From Pseudoflavonifractor sp. An184 (GTDB lineage: Bacteria; Bacillota; Clostridia; Oscillospirales; Oscillospiraceae): DNA of 64,000 nt. The notes under the pieces were generated by a model. The model worked only from the letters and a program-made list of their open reading frames with translations, did not search any database and was not told the origin of the DNA. Location of the stretch: assembly GCF_002160305.1 (NCBI RefSeq), contig NZ_NFKI01000007.1, positions 17,571 to 81,570 on the forward strand, given 5' to 3'. The position numbers were made by a program, and so were the translations under genes. Shown here piece after piece: positions 30,639-39,595 of the stretch; the first letter of the stretch is position 1; the number at the start of each line of letters is the position of its first letter.

Positions 30639-30749
30639 ATGGATCCAAAAACGAGACTCCTGGCGATCCGCCTGATGGAGAACCTCCGAAAAAATCCCGC
30701 TTACGCCCAGACACTGGGCGTCCAGGTGACCTTAAAGAGATCCGCCTGA
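30639..30749 (+). CDS. 36-residue peptide
   Basis: The ATG at 30639 has GAGGTGA about 7 bases upstream; the frame ends at TGA 30747-30749. The product starts MDPKTRLLAIRLMENLRKNP and has an amphipathic basic helix without a signal peptide. A perfect terminator begins 35 bases after the stop, so the peptide fits exactly between a leader and a terminator. A competing 72-residue frame (30611-30829) lacks a ribosome site and runs through the terminator. Function unknown; a small regulator or toxin/antitoxin-like peptide is possible. Confidence 0.5.
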   Translation: MDPKTRLLAIRLMENLRKNPAYAQTLGVQVTLKRSA

Positions 30750-30783
30750 AGGGTTGGGCTCCCATCCCGATCCGGCGGCGGCT

Positions 30784-30815
30784 GAGGGCTTCACAGCTGG
30801 GTGAAGCCCTCTTTT
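30784..30815 (+). terminator. rho-independent terminator
   Basis: GAGGGCTTCAC (30784-30794), loop AGCTGG, GTGAAGCCCTC (30801-30811), TTTT. A perfect 11-bp stem closing the transcript of the XRE-like gene and the 36-residue peptide. Confidence 0.9.
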
Positions 30816-30859
30816 GCAGAGAGAATTGATGCCTTGGGAAGGGAAAGGAGCGAAACGAG

Positions 30860-31801
30860 ATGAACGGCTATGACCAGCAGCTGAAGGAGCTGCTCGCCCA
30901 GTGCGCCCGCAAGAAGAAACTGGAGGCCTCGGCCGCGGAGCTGCGGCGCCAGCGGGATACCTACGCCGCCAGGGCGGAGGAGCTGAAAGAGGCCATGCGG
31001 GAGGAGCAGGCGGATGTGGACCGGCTGGAGGGCCGGAGCCTGGCCGCCTTCTTCTACAACGTGGTAGGGAAGATGGACGAAAAGCTGACGCGGGAGCGGC
31101 AGGAGGCCTACGCCGCCCGGGTGCGGTATGACGCGGCGGCCCGGGAGCTGGCCGGTGCGGAGGAGGATCTGGCCCGGTGCCAGGCGGAACTGGGCACCCT
31201 GGACGGCTGCGAGGAGCGGTACGCCGCGCTGCTCCGGGAAAAGACCCAGGCGGTCAAGGCCGCCGGCGGCGCGGCCGCGGAACAGATCCTCCGCATGGAG
31301 GAGCGCGAGGCCTACTTAGAGAGCCAGGAGCGTGAGCTGGGGGAGGCGTCCGCCGCCGGGCAGAGCGCCCTGGCGACGGCCGATGAGATCCTGGAGAGCC
31401 TGAGCAGCGCGGAGGGCTGGGGCACCTGGGACCTGATCGGCGGTGGGCTCATCGCCGACCTGGCCAAGCACAGCAAGCTGGATGAGGCACAGGCGGCGGT
31501 GGAGTACCTGCAGTCGCAGCTGCGCGCCTTCCGGACAGAGCTGGCCGACGTGACCATCAGCGCCGATTTCCAGGTCAATATCGACGGCTTCCTCCGCTTT
31601 GCCGACTATGTGTTCGACGGTATCTTCGCCGACTGGGCGGTGCTGGACCGGATCAATCAGGCCCAGGCCCAGGTGGAGGACACCCGGGCGCAGATCTGCG
31701 CCGTTCTGGACCGCCTGGGGCAGATGACGGACCAGGCAGAGCGGGAGCGGGCCGGACTGCGGCAGGAGATCGAGGGCCTGGTCAGCAGTGTGCCCATGTA
31801 G
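30860..31801 (+). CDS. coiled-coil protein of unknown function
   Basis: 313 residues, with two long helical heptad-rich stretches: about 1-185 (LEASAAELRRQRDTYAARAE and following) and about 255-310. A short conserved-looking segment lies between (GWGTWDLIGGGLIADLAKHS, about 190-210), where the Gly run breaks the helix. No signal peptide or membrane segment. Proteins of this shape are common near ABC or phage-shock-like loci, but no family can be named. GGAGCGAAACGAG precedes the ATG. It opens a run of accessory genes after a terminator. Confidence 0.65.
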   Translation: MNGYDQQLKELLAQCARKKKLEASAAELRRQRDTYAARAEELKEAMREEQADVDRLEGRSLAAFFYNVVGKMDEKLTRERQEAYAARVRYDAAARELAGAEEDLARCQAELGTLDGCEERYAALLREKTQAVKAAGGAAAEQILRMEEREAYLESQERELGEASAAGQSALATADEILESLSSAEGWGTWDLIGGGLIADLAKHSKLDEAQAAVEYLQSQLRAFRTELADVTISADFQVNIDGFLRFADYVFDGIFADWAVLDRINQAQAQVEDTRAQICAVLDRLGQMTDQAERERAGLRQEIEGLVSSVPM

Positions 31802-31855
31802 AGTAAAATCGGAAAGCGGAATTGGGACCGAGAGAGGATAAGGAGAGGGACGAGT

Positions 31856-32026
31856 ATGGATGATGACGCGGGCGCCCAGGCGCCCCAGCTGCTCTGGATC
31901 AACTGGACGGACCAAGTGGTGTCCTTCCATCCGGAGGAGGGGTTTGAGCCGGTGGCGTTCCCCGACCACGACGCCATGCTGGCGTATGTGTTCCAGAAGA
32001 CCTCCAACGGCTTTCGCATCCAGTGA
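31856..32026 (+). CDS. small acidic protein, 56 residues
   Basis: ATG 31856 with AAGGAG about 10 bases upstream; stop TGA 32024-32026. The sequence contains LLWINWTDQVVSFHP and DHDAMLAYVFQKTSNGFRIQ, a compact mix of aromatic and acidic residues compatible with a small beta-alpha fold. It sits 38 bases before the ABC transporter ATPase and may belong to that operon. No family recognised. Confidence 0.5.
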   Translation: MDDDAGAQAPQLLWINWTDQVVSFHPEEGFEPVAFPDHDAMLAYVFQKTSNGFRIQ

Positions 32027-32064
32027 GAGGCCGCTGGGAGAAAATCGACTGCAAGGAGTAACCC

Positions 32065-32772
32065 ATGAAATTTATCATTGAGCACCTGTCCAAGCGCTTT
32101 GAGCAGAAAGAGGTGCTGAAAGACATCGACTTTACCTTTGAGGAGGGGAGGATCTACGGCCTGTTAGGCCGAAACGGCGCCGGTAAGACGACGCTCTTCA
32201 ACTGCCTGAACCGGGACATCAAGGCCGACAGCGGCAGCTTTTACATAGAAGAAAACGGCGTGCGCCGGGAGGTGGCGGCGGAGGACATTGGGTATGTCCT
32301 CTCCACGCCCACGGTGCCGGAGTTCCTCACCGGCCGGGAGTTCCTCAAGTTCTTTGTGGACATCAATTCTGACTCCATCCGGGACCCCAGGCCCCTGGAC
32401 GAGTATTTTGAGGAAATGAGCATCGCCCCGGAGGACCGGGACAAGCTCCTGAAGGACTACTCCCATGGCATGAAGAACAAGATGCAGATGCTGGTCAACA
32501 TCATCGCCCAGCCCAACATCCTGCTCCTGGACGAACCGCTGACCAGCCTGGACGTGGTGGTGGCCGAGGAGATGAAGAACCTGCTCCGGTCCCTGAAGGA
32601 CGGGCGGATCACCATTTTCTCCACCCACATCCTGGACCTGGCCCTGGATCTGTGCGACGAGATCGTGCTGCTCAGCCACGGGGAGCTGGAGGTGGTGGAG
32701 AAGTCCAACCTGGACGACCACGCCTTCAAGGAGAAGATCATCGCGGCGCTGAAAGAGGAGAGCTATGCTTAA
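32065..32772 (+). CDS. ABC transporter ATP-binding protein
   Basis: 235 residues with Walker A LLGRNGAGKTT (about 34-44), a signature-like segment YSHGMKNKMQ, and Walker B NILLLDEPLTSLD (about 150-160), then the switch His in STHILD. The signature reads SHGMK rather than LSGGQ, as in bacitracin/antibiotic-type exporters of the CcmA class. It overlaps the permease gene by 8 bases, so they form one exporter. Substrate unknown. Confidence 0.9.
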   Translation: MKFIIEHLSKRFEQKEVLKDIDFTFEEGRIYGLLGRNGAGKTTLFNCLNRDIKADSGSFYIEENGVRREVAAEDIGYVLSTPTVPEFLTGREFLKFFVDINSDSIRDPRPLDEYFEEMSIAPEDRDKLLKDYSHGMKNKMQMLVNIIAQPNILLLDEPLTSLDVVVAEEMKNLLRSLKDGRITIFSTHILDLALDLCDEIVLLSHGELEVVEKSNLDDHAFKEKIIAALKEESYA

Positions 32773-34336
32773 AACACTGCGCATCTCATTCGCCCTGAAA
32801 AATACATACCGGGTCAACGGCATCCTGCACTCCCTCAAGCAGATCCCCCTTTTGAAACGGGTGCTGCCCGACCGGCTTTATCAAGTGCGGGGGCTGAAGA
32901 TCTTCGCCAACGTCCTCTCGGTGCTGTGGGAGATCGTGTCCATCTTCCTGGGGAAGTTCCTCTACTTCCTCACCATGGTCTGCGGCGTGGGGCTCCTCTA
33001 CGAGCGGACGCCGGCGGGCCTCGGGTTCCTGCACATCCTGCTGTTCCTGACGCTGATCGGCTCGTATATGAACACCAACCTCTTCAACCCCACCCGGGAC
33101 AAGTACTACGCCATGATCCTTCTGCGGATGAACGCCCGGTCCTACACCCTGTCTAACTACGGCTACGCGCTGGGGAAGGTCGTGGTTGGGTTCCTGCCTT
33201 TCACCATCCTCTTTGGCCTGGACCGGGGCGTGCCGCTGTGGCTGTGCCTGCTGATCCCTGTCTGCATCGCCGGCGCGAAGGTGGCGGTGGCCGCCGACTC
33301 CCTGCGGGACTATGAGATGCACGGCTATGTCCGCAATGAGAATAACCTCCAGAAGATAGCCTGGCTGCTGACGGCGCTCCTGTTGGCCCTGGCCTATGTG
33401 CCGCCCGCCGTGGGCTTCGTCCTGCCCCTCTGGGCCTCCGCGGCGCTGTTCCTGGTCTGGATCCCCCTGGGGCTCCTGAGCCTTCGGCGGGTGGTGAGCT
33501 TCCGCTACTACCGGGAGATGAACCAGGAGCTGCTGGCCCAGATCCCGGGCCAGATGGACAAGGCCAGAGCGGCGGTCAAGACGGCCAATGAGAAGAACAT
33601 CTCCGCCGACACGTCCATCACCAGCCGAAAGAAGGGCTTTGAGTTCCTCAACGACCTGTTCGTCAAACGGCACCGGAAGATTTTGTGGAAATCCGCCCTG
33701 CGCATCGCCTATGTCTGCCTGTTTCTCTGCTGCGGCGCGGTGCTGCTCATGGTGATCCAGCCCGGAACCAAGGCGGACATCAATAAGATGGTCATGACGT
33801 GGCTGCCGTACTTTGCCTTCATCATGTATCTCATCAACCGGGGCACCGGCTTTACCCAGGCCCTGTTCATGAACTGCGACCACAGCCTTCTGACCTACTC
33901 CTTCTACAAGCGCCCGGGGTTCGTGCTCAGGCTGTTTCGCATCCGGCTGCGGGAGATCATTAAGGTCAACGCCGTGCCGGCGCTGGTGATCGGGTGCGGC
34001 CTGGCGCTGATCCTCTATGTCTCCGGCGGGACGGACAACCCCCTCAATTATGTGGTGCTGGTGGTCACCATCCTCGCCATGAGCGCCTTCTTCTCCATCC
34101 ACTACCTGACCGTCTACTACCTGCTGCAGCCCTACACGGCCGGCACGGAGATGAAGAGCGGGACCTACCGCATCGTGATGGTCCTCACCTATGTGGTGTG
34201 CTACGCCATGATCAACGTCCGTATGCCCATCCTGATGTTCGGCGCGATGTGCATCGCCTTCTGTGTGGCGTACTCCATCGTGGCCAGCATCCTGGTCTAT
34301 AAGTTCGCGCCCCGGACCTTCCGGCTACGGACGTAA
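32765..34336 (+). CDS. ABC transporter permease
   Basis: 523 residues with roughly ten hydrophobic helices in two halves, separated by a cytoplasmic segment near residues 245-300 (QIPGQMDKARAAVKTANEKN). The N-terminal part (LKTLRISFALKNTYRVNGIL) is amphipathic. The large size for one polypeptide suggests that both membrane halves are fused. It is the partner of the preceding ATPase by overlap. A substrate cannot be read from the sequence; neighbouring loci suggest peptide or lipid export. Confidence 0.8.
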   Translation: MLKTLRISFALKNTYRVNGILHSLKQIPLLKRVLPDRLYQVRGLKIFANVLSVLWEIVSIFLGKFLYFLTMVCGVGLLYERTPAGLGFLHILLFLTLIGSYMNTNLFNPTRDKYYAMILLRMNARSYTLSNYGYALGKVVVGFLPFTILFGLDRGVPLWLCLLIPVCIAGAKVAVAADSLRDYEMHGYVRNENNLQKIAWLLTALLLALAYVPPAVGFVLPLWASAALFLVWIPLGLLSLRRVVSFRYYREMNQELLAQIPGQMDKARAAVKTANEKNISADTSITSRKKGFEFLNDLFVKRHRKILWKSALRIAYVCLFLCCGAVLLMVIQPGTKADINKMVMTWLPYFAFIMYLINRGTGFTQALFMNCDHSLLTYSFYKRPGFVLRLFRIRLREIIKVNAVPALVIGCGLALILYVSGGTDNPLNYVVLVVTILAMSAFFSIHYLTVYYLLQPYTAGTEMKSGTYRIVMVLTYVVCYAMINVRMPILMFGAMCIAFCVAYSIVASILVYKFAPRTFRLRT

Positions 34337-34363
34337 TATAGGAGATCTCCACCGAAGAAAAGA

Positions 34364-34405
34364 GCGGGGGAGCTGTGCCGGATGGCGCAGCTCCCCCGCC
34401 TTTTT
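34364..34405 (+). terminator. rho-independent terminator
   Basis: GCGGGGGAGCTGTGCC (34364-34379) pairs with GGCGCAGCTCCCCCGC (34384-34399) around GGAT, one mismatch/G-U, then CTTTTT. It ends the ABC exporter operon before the converging ATPase gene. Confidence 0.88.
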
Positions 34406-34459
34406 CGTTTTTATGGGCCACCGTAGGAAGAAACTCACGGCAGAGTCAAGAAAAATGCC

Positions 34460-35791
34460 TCAGCCGGAGGCCGCGGAGAAGAACATGACATAGTAGATCG
34501 GGAGATAGGTGATCTTCCCCTTGCTGGATACCTTGCGCTCATTGGACAGTACGAATGCCTTCTTGATATGGTAGTCCTCATTTTGGACAAAGGTGTTGAG
34601 CGCGCTGTGTACGGTATAGTCCTTGCCGGACTTGACCTCAAGGGGGACGGCGGAAAGGCTGCTGTAATCGTCGATCAGGTAATCGACCTCGCCCTTGCTG
34701 CGGTTGTCATAGTAGTACAGCTTATAGCCATGGGCGGCCAGTTCGCTGGCGACGACAGTCTCATAGACGGATCCCAGATTGATGCTCTTTTCATCATCCA
34801 GGACGGCACGGATATTGTTCCCGTAAAGAAGGCACGTCAGGAGCCCCACATCGTTGAGATAGAGCTTGAGCAGGTTTTTCCCGGCGGACTCGATCAGCGG
34901 GAAAACCGGATTGGAGATGGCCTGAACGGGCAGGGCGATCCCGGCGCTGATCAGATACTCAAACTCGTCGCTGTAATCGCGGAAGGTCTTTCCCTTCTTA
35001 TCCTCAATGCTCTTGGCTACCACGCGCTTTTTCTTGTTCTCCATATTGGAGGGGATGAGGTCGTAGATGCGCCGGATCATCAGCTTCCGCTCTTCGCCGT
35101 ATCTGGAGGCGTCGGCGGCATAGTAGTCATGGATCTCCCGCTGGATCTCCCGCACAGTCTGTATGTTCTTCTCCGCCAGATAGGTATTGACCGCATCGGG
35201 CAGCCCGCCGACCAGCAGATACTTGCGGAACAGATCCATTACCTTGTTGTGCGTCGCCTCGTCCAGCGCCTCCAATGCCTCAAACCTCCGGCGCATAGCG
35301 GTGATGGCAAATTCATTCAGCCCATTCGCATACAGGAACTCCTCAAAATCCAGGGGGAACATCTGGACCTTTCGGATGCTGCCCATGGGAATGGAGGGGG
35401 TCTGCGCCAGCGTGACGCCCAGCAGCGAGCCGCTTGCGATATAGGTGAACCGGCCGTCCTGAGCCAGAAACTTGAGCATGGTGAGCAGGTGAGGATAGGC
35501 CTGGATCTCATCCAGGAAAATCAGCGTATTTTCCTTTTCCTTCATCCTGTCGCCGGCGAGCATACTCACCTGAAGGTAGAAGTCCTCCACCGTCCGGACG
35601 TTGGCAAACAGCCCGGCGCCCAGCGCGTCCTCCACCAGGTTGATCTCGATGTAGTTCTCAAACAGCTTCTGTCCCACATAGCGGACAATGTAGGTCTTGC
35701 CCACCTGACGGGCGCCGTCAATGAGCAGGATCTTGTTCGAGTCCGATTGCAGATGTGCCTCGATCAGAGAGGCTATTTTTCGGTAAAGCAT
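34460..35791 (-). CDS. AAA ATPase with C-terminal DUF4143-like domain
   Basis: I choose the ATG at 35791 (MLYRKIASLIE) because CAGGAGGTGCCGT precedes it. 443 residues. Residues about 20-170 are an AAA_14 ATPase with Walker A GARQVGKTYIV and Walker B TLIFLDEIQ. The C-terminal DUF4143-like part contains GEVDYLIDD and PLEVKSGKDY, the D...ExK arrangement of PD-(D/E)XK nuclease-like folds. Such proteins are frequent, sporadic genes in gut bacteria and have been suggested to act in defence or toxin-like roles, without proof. It is monocistronic with its own promoter and transcribed against its neighbours. Confidence 0.85.
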   Translation of the reverse strand: MLYRKIASLIEAHLQSDSNKILLIDGARQVGKTYIVRYVGQKLFENYIEINLVEDALGAGLFANVRTVEDFYLQVSMLAGDRMKEKENTLIFLDEIQAYPHLLTMLKFLAQDGRFTYIASGSLLGVTLAQTPSIPMGSIRKVQMFPLDFEEFLYANGLNEFAITAMRRRFEALEALDEATHNKVMDLFRKYLLVGGLPDAVNTYLAEKNIQTVREIQREIHDYYAADASRYGEERKLMIRRIYDLIPSNMENKKKRVVAKSIEDKKGKTFRDYSDEFEYLISAGIALPVQAISNPVFPLIESAGKNLLKLYLNDVGLLTCLLYGNNIRAVLDDEKSINLGSVYETVVASELAAHGYKLYYYDNRSKGEVDYLIDDYSSLSAVPLEVKSGKDYTVHSALNTFVQNEDYHIKKAFVLSNERKVSSKGKITYLPIYYVMFFSAASG

Positions 35792-35825
35792 ACGGCACCT
35801 CCTGATGAACAGATTTTTCAATAGG

Positions 35826-35854
35826 ATTATACTGCATATAGTATGACTTTTCAA
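35826..35854 (-). promoter_or_regulatory. promoter of the AAA ATPase gene
   Basis: On the minus strand TTGAAA (35854-35849), a 17-base spacer, and TATAAT (35831-35826), about 35 bases before the ATG. The surrounding 80 bases are AT-rich, unlike the genes on both sides. Confidence 0.8.
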
Positions 35855-36062
35855 TAGATTTTATATTCAAAAATCTGAACTTATCAAAAAGAGGGACCGC
35901 CGGAGAGAACTCGCTTAGCCGCCGGGGTGATGACTATGCAGGGGGGAGGCGGCAGCAGGGAGTAACTTCAGAGTCCGACTGGATATTTTCCAATCCATCT
36001 TGATACTTTCCTTAGAATTGCCTGTTACCATAGCGGCAGAATCTGATAAGGAGACTTCTGCT

Positions 36063-36923
36063 ATGGAAACGACACGCGCATTGACTAAGACCGGCGGCAT
36101 CACCGAGACGGGGCTCAAGTGGATCGCCCTGGTCACCATGGTGATGGACCACATCCACTACTTCTTCGGCTTCACCGGCATGATCCAGGAGTGGTTCAGC
36201 ATGGTGGGGCGGCTGGGGGCGCCCCTGTTCCTCTTCTGCCTGGTGGAGGGCTTCACCCACACCCACAGCCGGAAGAAGTACTTCGCCAAGGTCTACATCC
36301 TCTCCGCCGCCATGTCCGCCCTGCTGTTCTTCATGGCCTTCGGCGGCATCCTGGTGCGGCCCGACGGGTTCTACCCGGGGAACGGCATGATGACCACCTT
36401 CGCGGTGCTCATGGTGATCTGGCAGGGCATCGACTGGCTGGGACAGAAAAAGGTCCTGCCCGGGCTGGCGGCGGTGATCCTCCCCCTGGCCTGGCCCATC
36501 CTGGCAAGCCAGCTGTCTGTGGCCTTTCCCGCTCTGGCCACGCCGCTGGGCTTTGCCGCCTACTCGGTCCTGCCCACATGGGGCACCACCGGGGACAGCG
36601 GCTGGCCGGTGCTGGTGATGGGGCTGGTGCTCTACCTGTTTAGAAAGCGCCGGGGTGTGCAGGTGGCGGCCTTCTCCGTCTACTACATCCTCTATGGCGT
36701 AGTCTATATGGCCGCCATAGCCTCCGCTATGGCCCCGGACTTCGTCTGGTGGCAGCTCTTCACCCAGTACTATGAGATCTACGGCATCTTGGCGGCGCCC
36801 TTGATGCTGTGGTATAATGGCCGGCGGGGCGGCGGGCATAAGCTGCTGTTCTATGCCTTCTATCCCGCCCACATCTACATTCTCTACGCCCTCTCCTGGG
36901 GGCTGTACCTTCTGCTGAACTGA
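36063..36923 (+). CDS. TraX family membrane protein
   Basis: ATG 36063 with AAGGAG 9 bases upstream; 286 residues. About eight hydrophobic helices, beginning GLKWIALVTMVMDHIHYFFG; MVGRLGAPLFLFCLVEGF and the C-terminal YAFYPAHIYILYAL are characteristic of the TraX family. F-plasmid TraX is needed for N-acetylation of pilin; the many Firmicute homologues are probably membrane acyltransferases of unknown substrate. The response regulator follows after 6 bases, so it is probably co-transcribed with the two-component system. That suggests envelope modification under control of that system, which is inference. Confidence 0.85.
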   Translation: METTRALTKTGGITETGLKWIALVTMVMDHIHYFFGFTGMIQEWFSMVGRLGAPLFLFCLVEGFTHTHSRKKYFAKVYILSAAMSALLFFMAFGGILVRPDGFYPGNGMMTTFAVLMVIWQGIDWLGQKKVLPGLAAVILPLAWPILASQLSVAFPALATPLGFAAYSVLPTWGTTGDSGWPVLVMGLVLYLFRKRRGVQVAAFSVYYILYGVVYMAAIASAMAPDFVWWQLFTQYYEIYGILAAPLMLWYNGRRGGGHKLLFYAFYPAHIYILYALSWGLYLLLN

Positions 36924-36929
36924 GGTGAC

Positions 36930-37598
36930 ATGATGGCCCATATCCTGGTGGTGGATGATGACAAGGATCTCTGCGCCCTGCTGAGGACCGCCCTGGAGCG
37001 GGACGGGCACCAGGTGTCCACCCGCCTGAGCGGCCGGGAGGTGGACGAATCCGCTTGCCGCTGGGCGGACTGCATATTGCTGGATGTGATGATGCCGGGG
37101 GAGGACGGGTTCGCCCTCTGCCGCCGCATCCGGGGGCTGGCGGACTGCCCCATCCTCTTCCTCACCGCCAAGACCGAGGAGGCCGACGTGCTCACCGGCC
37201 TGGGGCTGGGCGGGGACGACTACCTCACCAAGCCCTTCCGCGTCGCGGAGCTGCGGGCCCGGGTGGCGGCCCACCTTCGCCGGGAGCAGCGCACGCCCCA
37301 TGCCCGCCTGCGCCGGGGGGCGATGGACTTCGACCTGGGGGAGCGGGCGGTGTACTGGAAGGACACGCCCTTGAAACTGACCAAGGGGGAGTACGCCATC
37401 TGTGAGTACCTGGCCATGCACCCGGGCCAGACCTTCTCCAAGGAGCAGCTCTATGAGGCGGCCTTCGGCTACGACGGCGAGGCGGACGCCTCGGCCGTGA
37501 CGGAGCACATCAAGAACATCCGGGCCAAGCTGCGCTCGGCAGGGGAGAGCCCTATTGAAACCGTCTGGGGGGTGGGCTACAAGTGGAAAAATGGATAA
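36930..37598 (+). CDS. OmpR-family response regulator
   Basis: 222 residues: receiver domain (acidic VVDDDKDL, phospho-acceptor Asp in ILLDVMMPGEDG, TAKTEEADVL, switch Lys in LTKPF) and a winged-helix output domain (KLTKGEYAICEYLAMHPGQ, HIKNIRAKL, ETVWGVGYKW). It controls promoters by binding direct repeats. It follows the TraX-like gene by 6 bases and overlaps the kinase gene by 16, so the three form one operon. Confidence 0.93.
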   Translation: MMAHILVVDDDKDLCALLRTALERDGHQVSTRLSGREVDESACRWADCILLDVMMPGEDGFALCRRIRGLADCPILFLTAKTEEADVLTGLGLGGDDYLTKPFRVAELRARVAAHLRREQRTPHARLRRGAMDFDLGERAVYWKDTPLKLTKGEYAICEYLAMHPGQTFSKEQLYEAAFGYDGEADASAVTEHIKNIRAKLRSAGESPIETVWGVGYKWKNG

Positions 37599-38959
37599 GA
37601 CGGCCCGCCGGCCTCACCGCGCTGTTCTGGCGGTATCTGATCACCACCGGCATCGTGGTCATCCTGCTGGCGGTCCTCTGGTGGTTTGGCATGACCACCA
37701 TGATGCGGTATGGCATCGTGTATCCGGCCAACACCGCCGCCAGCGGGGTGGAGGCGGTGGCCCAGGCCCTCTCCTCCGGGGAACTGGACACGGAGGAGAT
37801 CCCCTACTTTTACCGCTGGGCCATCTTTGACGGGGGCGGGCAGGTGCGGGACCCGGGGAACATGGATGAGAAGCACCTGGACTACGCCGAGGCCGCCCTG
37901 GCCGGGGAGCGGGACCCCCAGGGAATGTTCTACTCCCAGTACCACCGGCTGACCCAGCTGCCGGACGGGACCACCTGCGTAATCCAATATGACTACTCCA
38001 TGCCCTACGGCGCCGAGGTGCTTCAGCGCCGCCTGCCGGAGTTCCAGACCTGCGCCACCATCGTTCTGCTGCTTGCCTGGCTGACGGCGGGGGCCATCTC
38101 CACCCATCACTTCGCCGGCCTTCTGCGGCGGGACGCCGCCCTGCTCACCGGCGCCACGGAGGCCATCGCCCAGAGGCGGCTGGACGTGCCCATCACCGGG
38201 CGGGCGAGGGTGCGGGAGTTCGGGGCGACGCTAAAGGCCATGGACGACCTGCGGCGGAACCTGGCGGAGTCCCTGGAGAGCCAGTGGGGCATGGAGCAGC
38301 AGCGCCGGCTGGAGCTGGCGGCCCTGACCCACGACCTCAAGACCCCCCTCAGCGTCATCAGCGGCAACGCGGAGCTGCTGGGGGAGGACGCCTTGACCGA
38401 GGGCCAGCGGGAGAGTGTGGACGCCATTTTCCGCAGCGCCCTCCGCCTCCAGGACTATGTGGCCCAGCTGCGGGCCATGACCGGCTCCGAGGCCGCCCTC
38501 AGCCGGGAGAAGGAGAGGGTTTCCCTCCCGGCGCTGGCCGAGGGCTGGCGGGAGGTGGGCCAGAGCCTCTGCGGGGCAAAGCCGGCGGCGTTCCGCTGCC
38601 CGGAGGTGCCCCGGCTGGAGCTGGCGGTCTACCGGGGGGACCTGGACCGGGCGGTGAGCAATCTGCTGGACAACGCGGCACGCTACACGCCCGCCGGCGG
38701 CGCCGTCACCCTGTCCGTGGCCGCGGACGGCGAGGCGCTGACCATCGCCGTGGAGGACACCGGCCCCGGCTTTTCCGCGGAGGCCCTGGCCCGGGGGAGC
38801 CAGGCCTTCTACACCAGCGACGCCAGCCGGCCCCAGGAGGGCCACATGGGGATGGGCCTCTATTTCGCCGCCCAGACCGCGAAGCGCCACGGCGGGGCCC
38901 TGCGCCTTGCCAATACCGGCCTCGGCGCCAGGGCGGAGCTGATTTTGCCGATCAACTGA
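37583..38959 (+). CDS. sensor histidine kinase
   Basis: 458 residues: two membrane helices (about 17-38 and 150-172) flank an extracytoplasmic domain of about 110 residues, then HAMP-like linker, dimerisation helix with phospho-His in LTHDLKTPLSVIS (about 253), and an ATPase domain with NLLDNAARY, DTGPGFS and GMGLYFA. Partner of the preceding regulator. The signal is unknown; a compact extracellular sensor of this type suggests a ligand outside the membrane. A strong terminator follows immediately. Confidence 0.92.
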   Translation: MEKWIRRPAGLTALFWRYLITTGIVVILLAVLWWFGMTTMMRYGIVYPANTAASGVEAVAQALSSGELDTEEIPYFYRWAIFDGGGQVRDPGNMDEKHLDYAEAALAGERDPQGMFYSQYHRLTQLPDGTTCVIQYDYSMPYGAEVLQRRLPEFQTCATIVLLLAWLTAGAISTHHFAGLLRRDAALLTGATEAIAQRRLDVPITGRARVREFGATLKAMDDLRRNLAESLESQWGMEQQRRLELAALTHDLKTPLSVISGNAELLGEDALTEGQRESVDAIFRSALRLQDYVAQLRAMTGSEAALSREKERVSLPALAEGWREVGQSLCGAKPAAFRCPEVPRLELAVYRGDLDRAVSNLLDNAARYTPAGGAVTLSVAADGEALTIAVEDTGPGFSAEALARGSQAFYTSDASRPQEGHMGMGLYFAAQTAKRHGGALRLANTGLGARAELILPIN

Positions 38960-39000
38960 AGCCTGCCGGCTGTTCCATGAGGGGCAGCCGGCAGGCTTTA
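38959..39000 (+). terminator. rho-independent terminator
   Basis: AAGCCTGCCGGCTG (38959-38972) pairs perfectly with CAGCCGGCAGGCTT (38985-38998) around a 12-base loop, then TTTATTG. It closes the TraX-like gene/two-component operon. Confidence 0.9.
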
Positions 39001-39097
39001 TTGCCGCTTTCTGGGGATGTTAAGACCCGTTGCTTGCGGCAACGGGCAATTTCGGCTACAATAACGGCAGCGACGGAAAGAAAAGAGGCTGTCCTTT

Positions 39098-39223
39098 ATG
39101 CTCAACGAAAATATAAAAGCGATCAGAAAAGCAAAGGGCCTTTCCCAGCAGGAGCTTGCCGTCAAGCTGAACATTGTGCGGCAAACAGTTTCAAAATGGG
39201 AGCAAGGGGTATCACTTAGATAA
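39098..39223 (+). pseudogene. truncated XRE helix-turn-helix gene (first 41 codons)
   Basis: The frame starts MLNENIKAIRKAKGLSQQEL and runs through the complete first helix-turn-helix (IVRQTVSKWEQG), the almost invariant opening of a large Firmicute XRE regulator family. After SLR it hits TAA at 39221. Normally the protein continues for 60-300 residues. The loss coincides with the beginning of mobile-element DNA at about 39216, so this is the left junction of an old insertion. The remaining domain might still be made and bind DNA, but no good ribosome site is seen. Confidence 0.75.
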
Positions 39224-39290
39224 AGATACCACACCAATCCCACGCTGACTTTTGCTCAACCGATACAGCCAGAGGGCTGGATAACAAGAA

Positions 39291-39335
39291 AAGGCGGTAT
39301 GCGCCCCGTGGAGGGGTAGCGTACCGCCTTTTTTT
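39291..39335 (+). terminator. terminator-like hairpin in mobile-element remnant
   Basis: AAGGCGGTA (39291-39299) pairs with TACCGCCTT (39322-39330), with an inner CCCC/GGGG stem, followed by a run of six further T (39331-39336). It lies in DNA without genes (39224-39595). Confidence 0.75.
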
Positions 39336-39350
39336 GTGGGGGTTTCCAAA

Positions 39351-39402
39351 GGGGGCAACGCCCCCATTTGGCACACGACTTTGCGAAGCAAAGTGTAGTG
39401 TG
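39351..39402. other. oriT-like inverted repeat region (remnant)
   Basis: GGGGG-CAACG-CCCCC (39351-39365) is followed by nested repeats CACAC...GTGTG (39372-39376/39398-39402) around CTTTGC-GAA-GCAAAG (39379-39393). Stacked hairpins followed by TTATACG resemble the region upstream of relaxase genes in Tn1549/CTn-type elements as I remember it, where the transfer origin lies. No relaxase is next to it now. I read it as a relic of a second conjugative or mobilizable element; the nick site is not identified. Confidence 0.35.
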
Positions 39403-39595
39403 TTATACGCTCTGTCGGCGTTGCCGTGAAAATGCCGTTGCCGCTGGGGAGGGCAAGGGCATTTGAAGCGGCAGGAAAACAGGGCTGTGCTTGTGTGGCG
39501 TGGAGCCGCAAGCGCAGGTCTGTTTTCGACAGCAGACAGGGCGTATATGAACACCCCCGTTCTTCGTCCTACGCTCTGACTTGTGGACAAAGTGA

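Noticed and set aside
30611..30829. 72-residue frame overlapping the 36-residue peptide
   Set aside because: No ribosome site at its start and it passes through the perfect terminator at 30784-30815; the 30639 frame has better signals.
34568..35824. 418-residue + strand frame opposite the AAA ATPase
   Set aside because: Opposite strand has Walker motifs, ribosome site and a promoter; the + frame has none.
36012..37508. 498-residue minus-strand frame over the TraX-like and regulator genes
   Set aside because: Repetitive His/Gly/Glu-rich shadow of high-GC coding DNA, no ribosome site.
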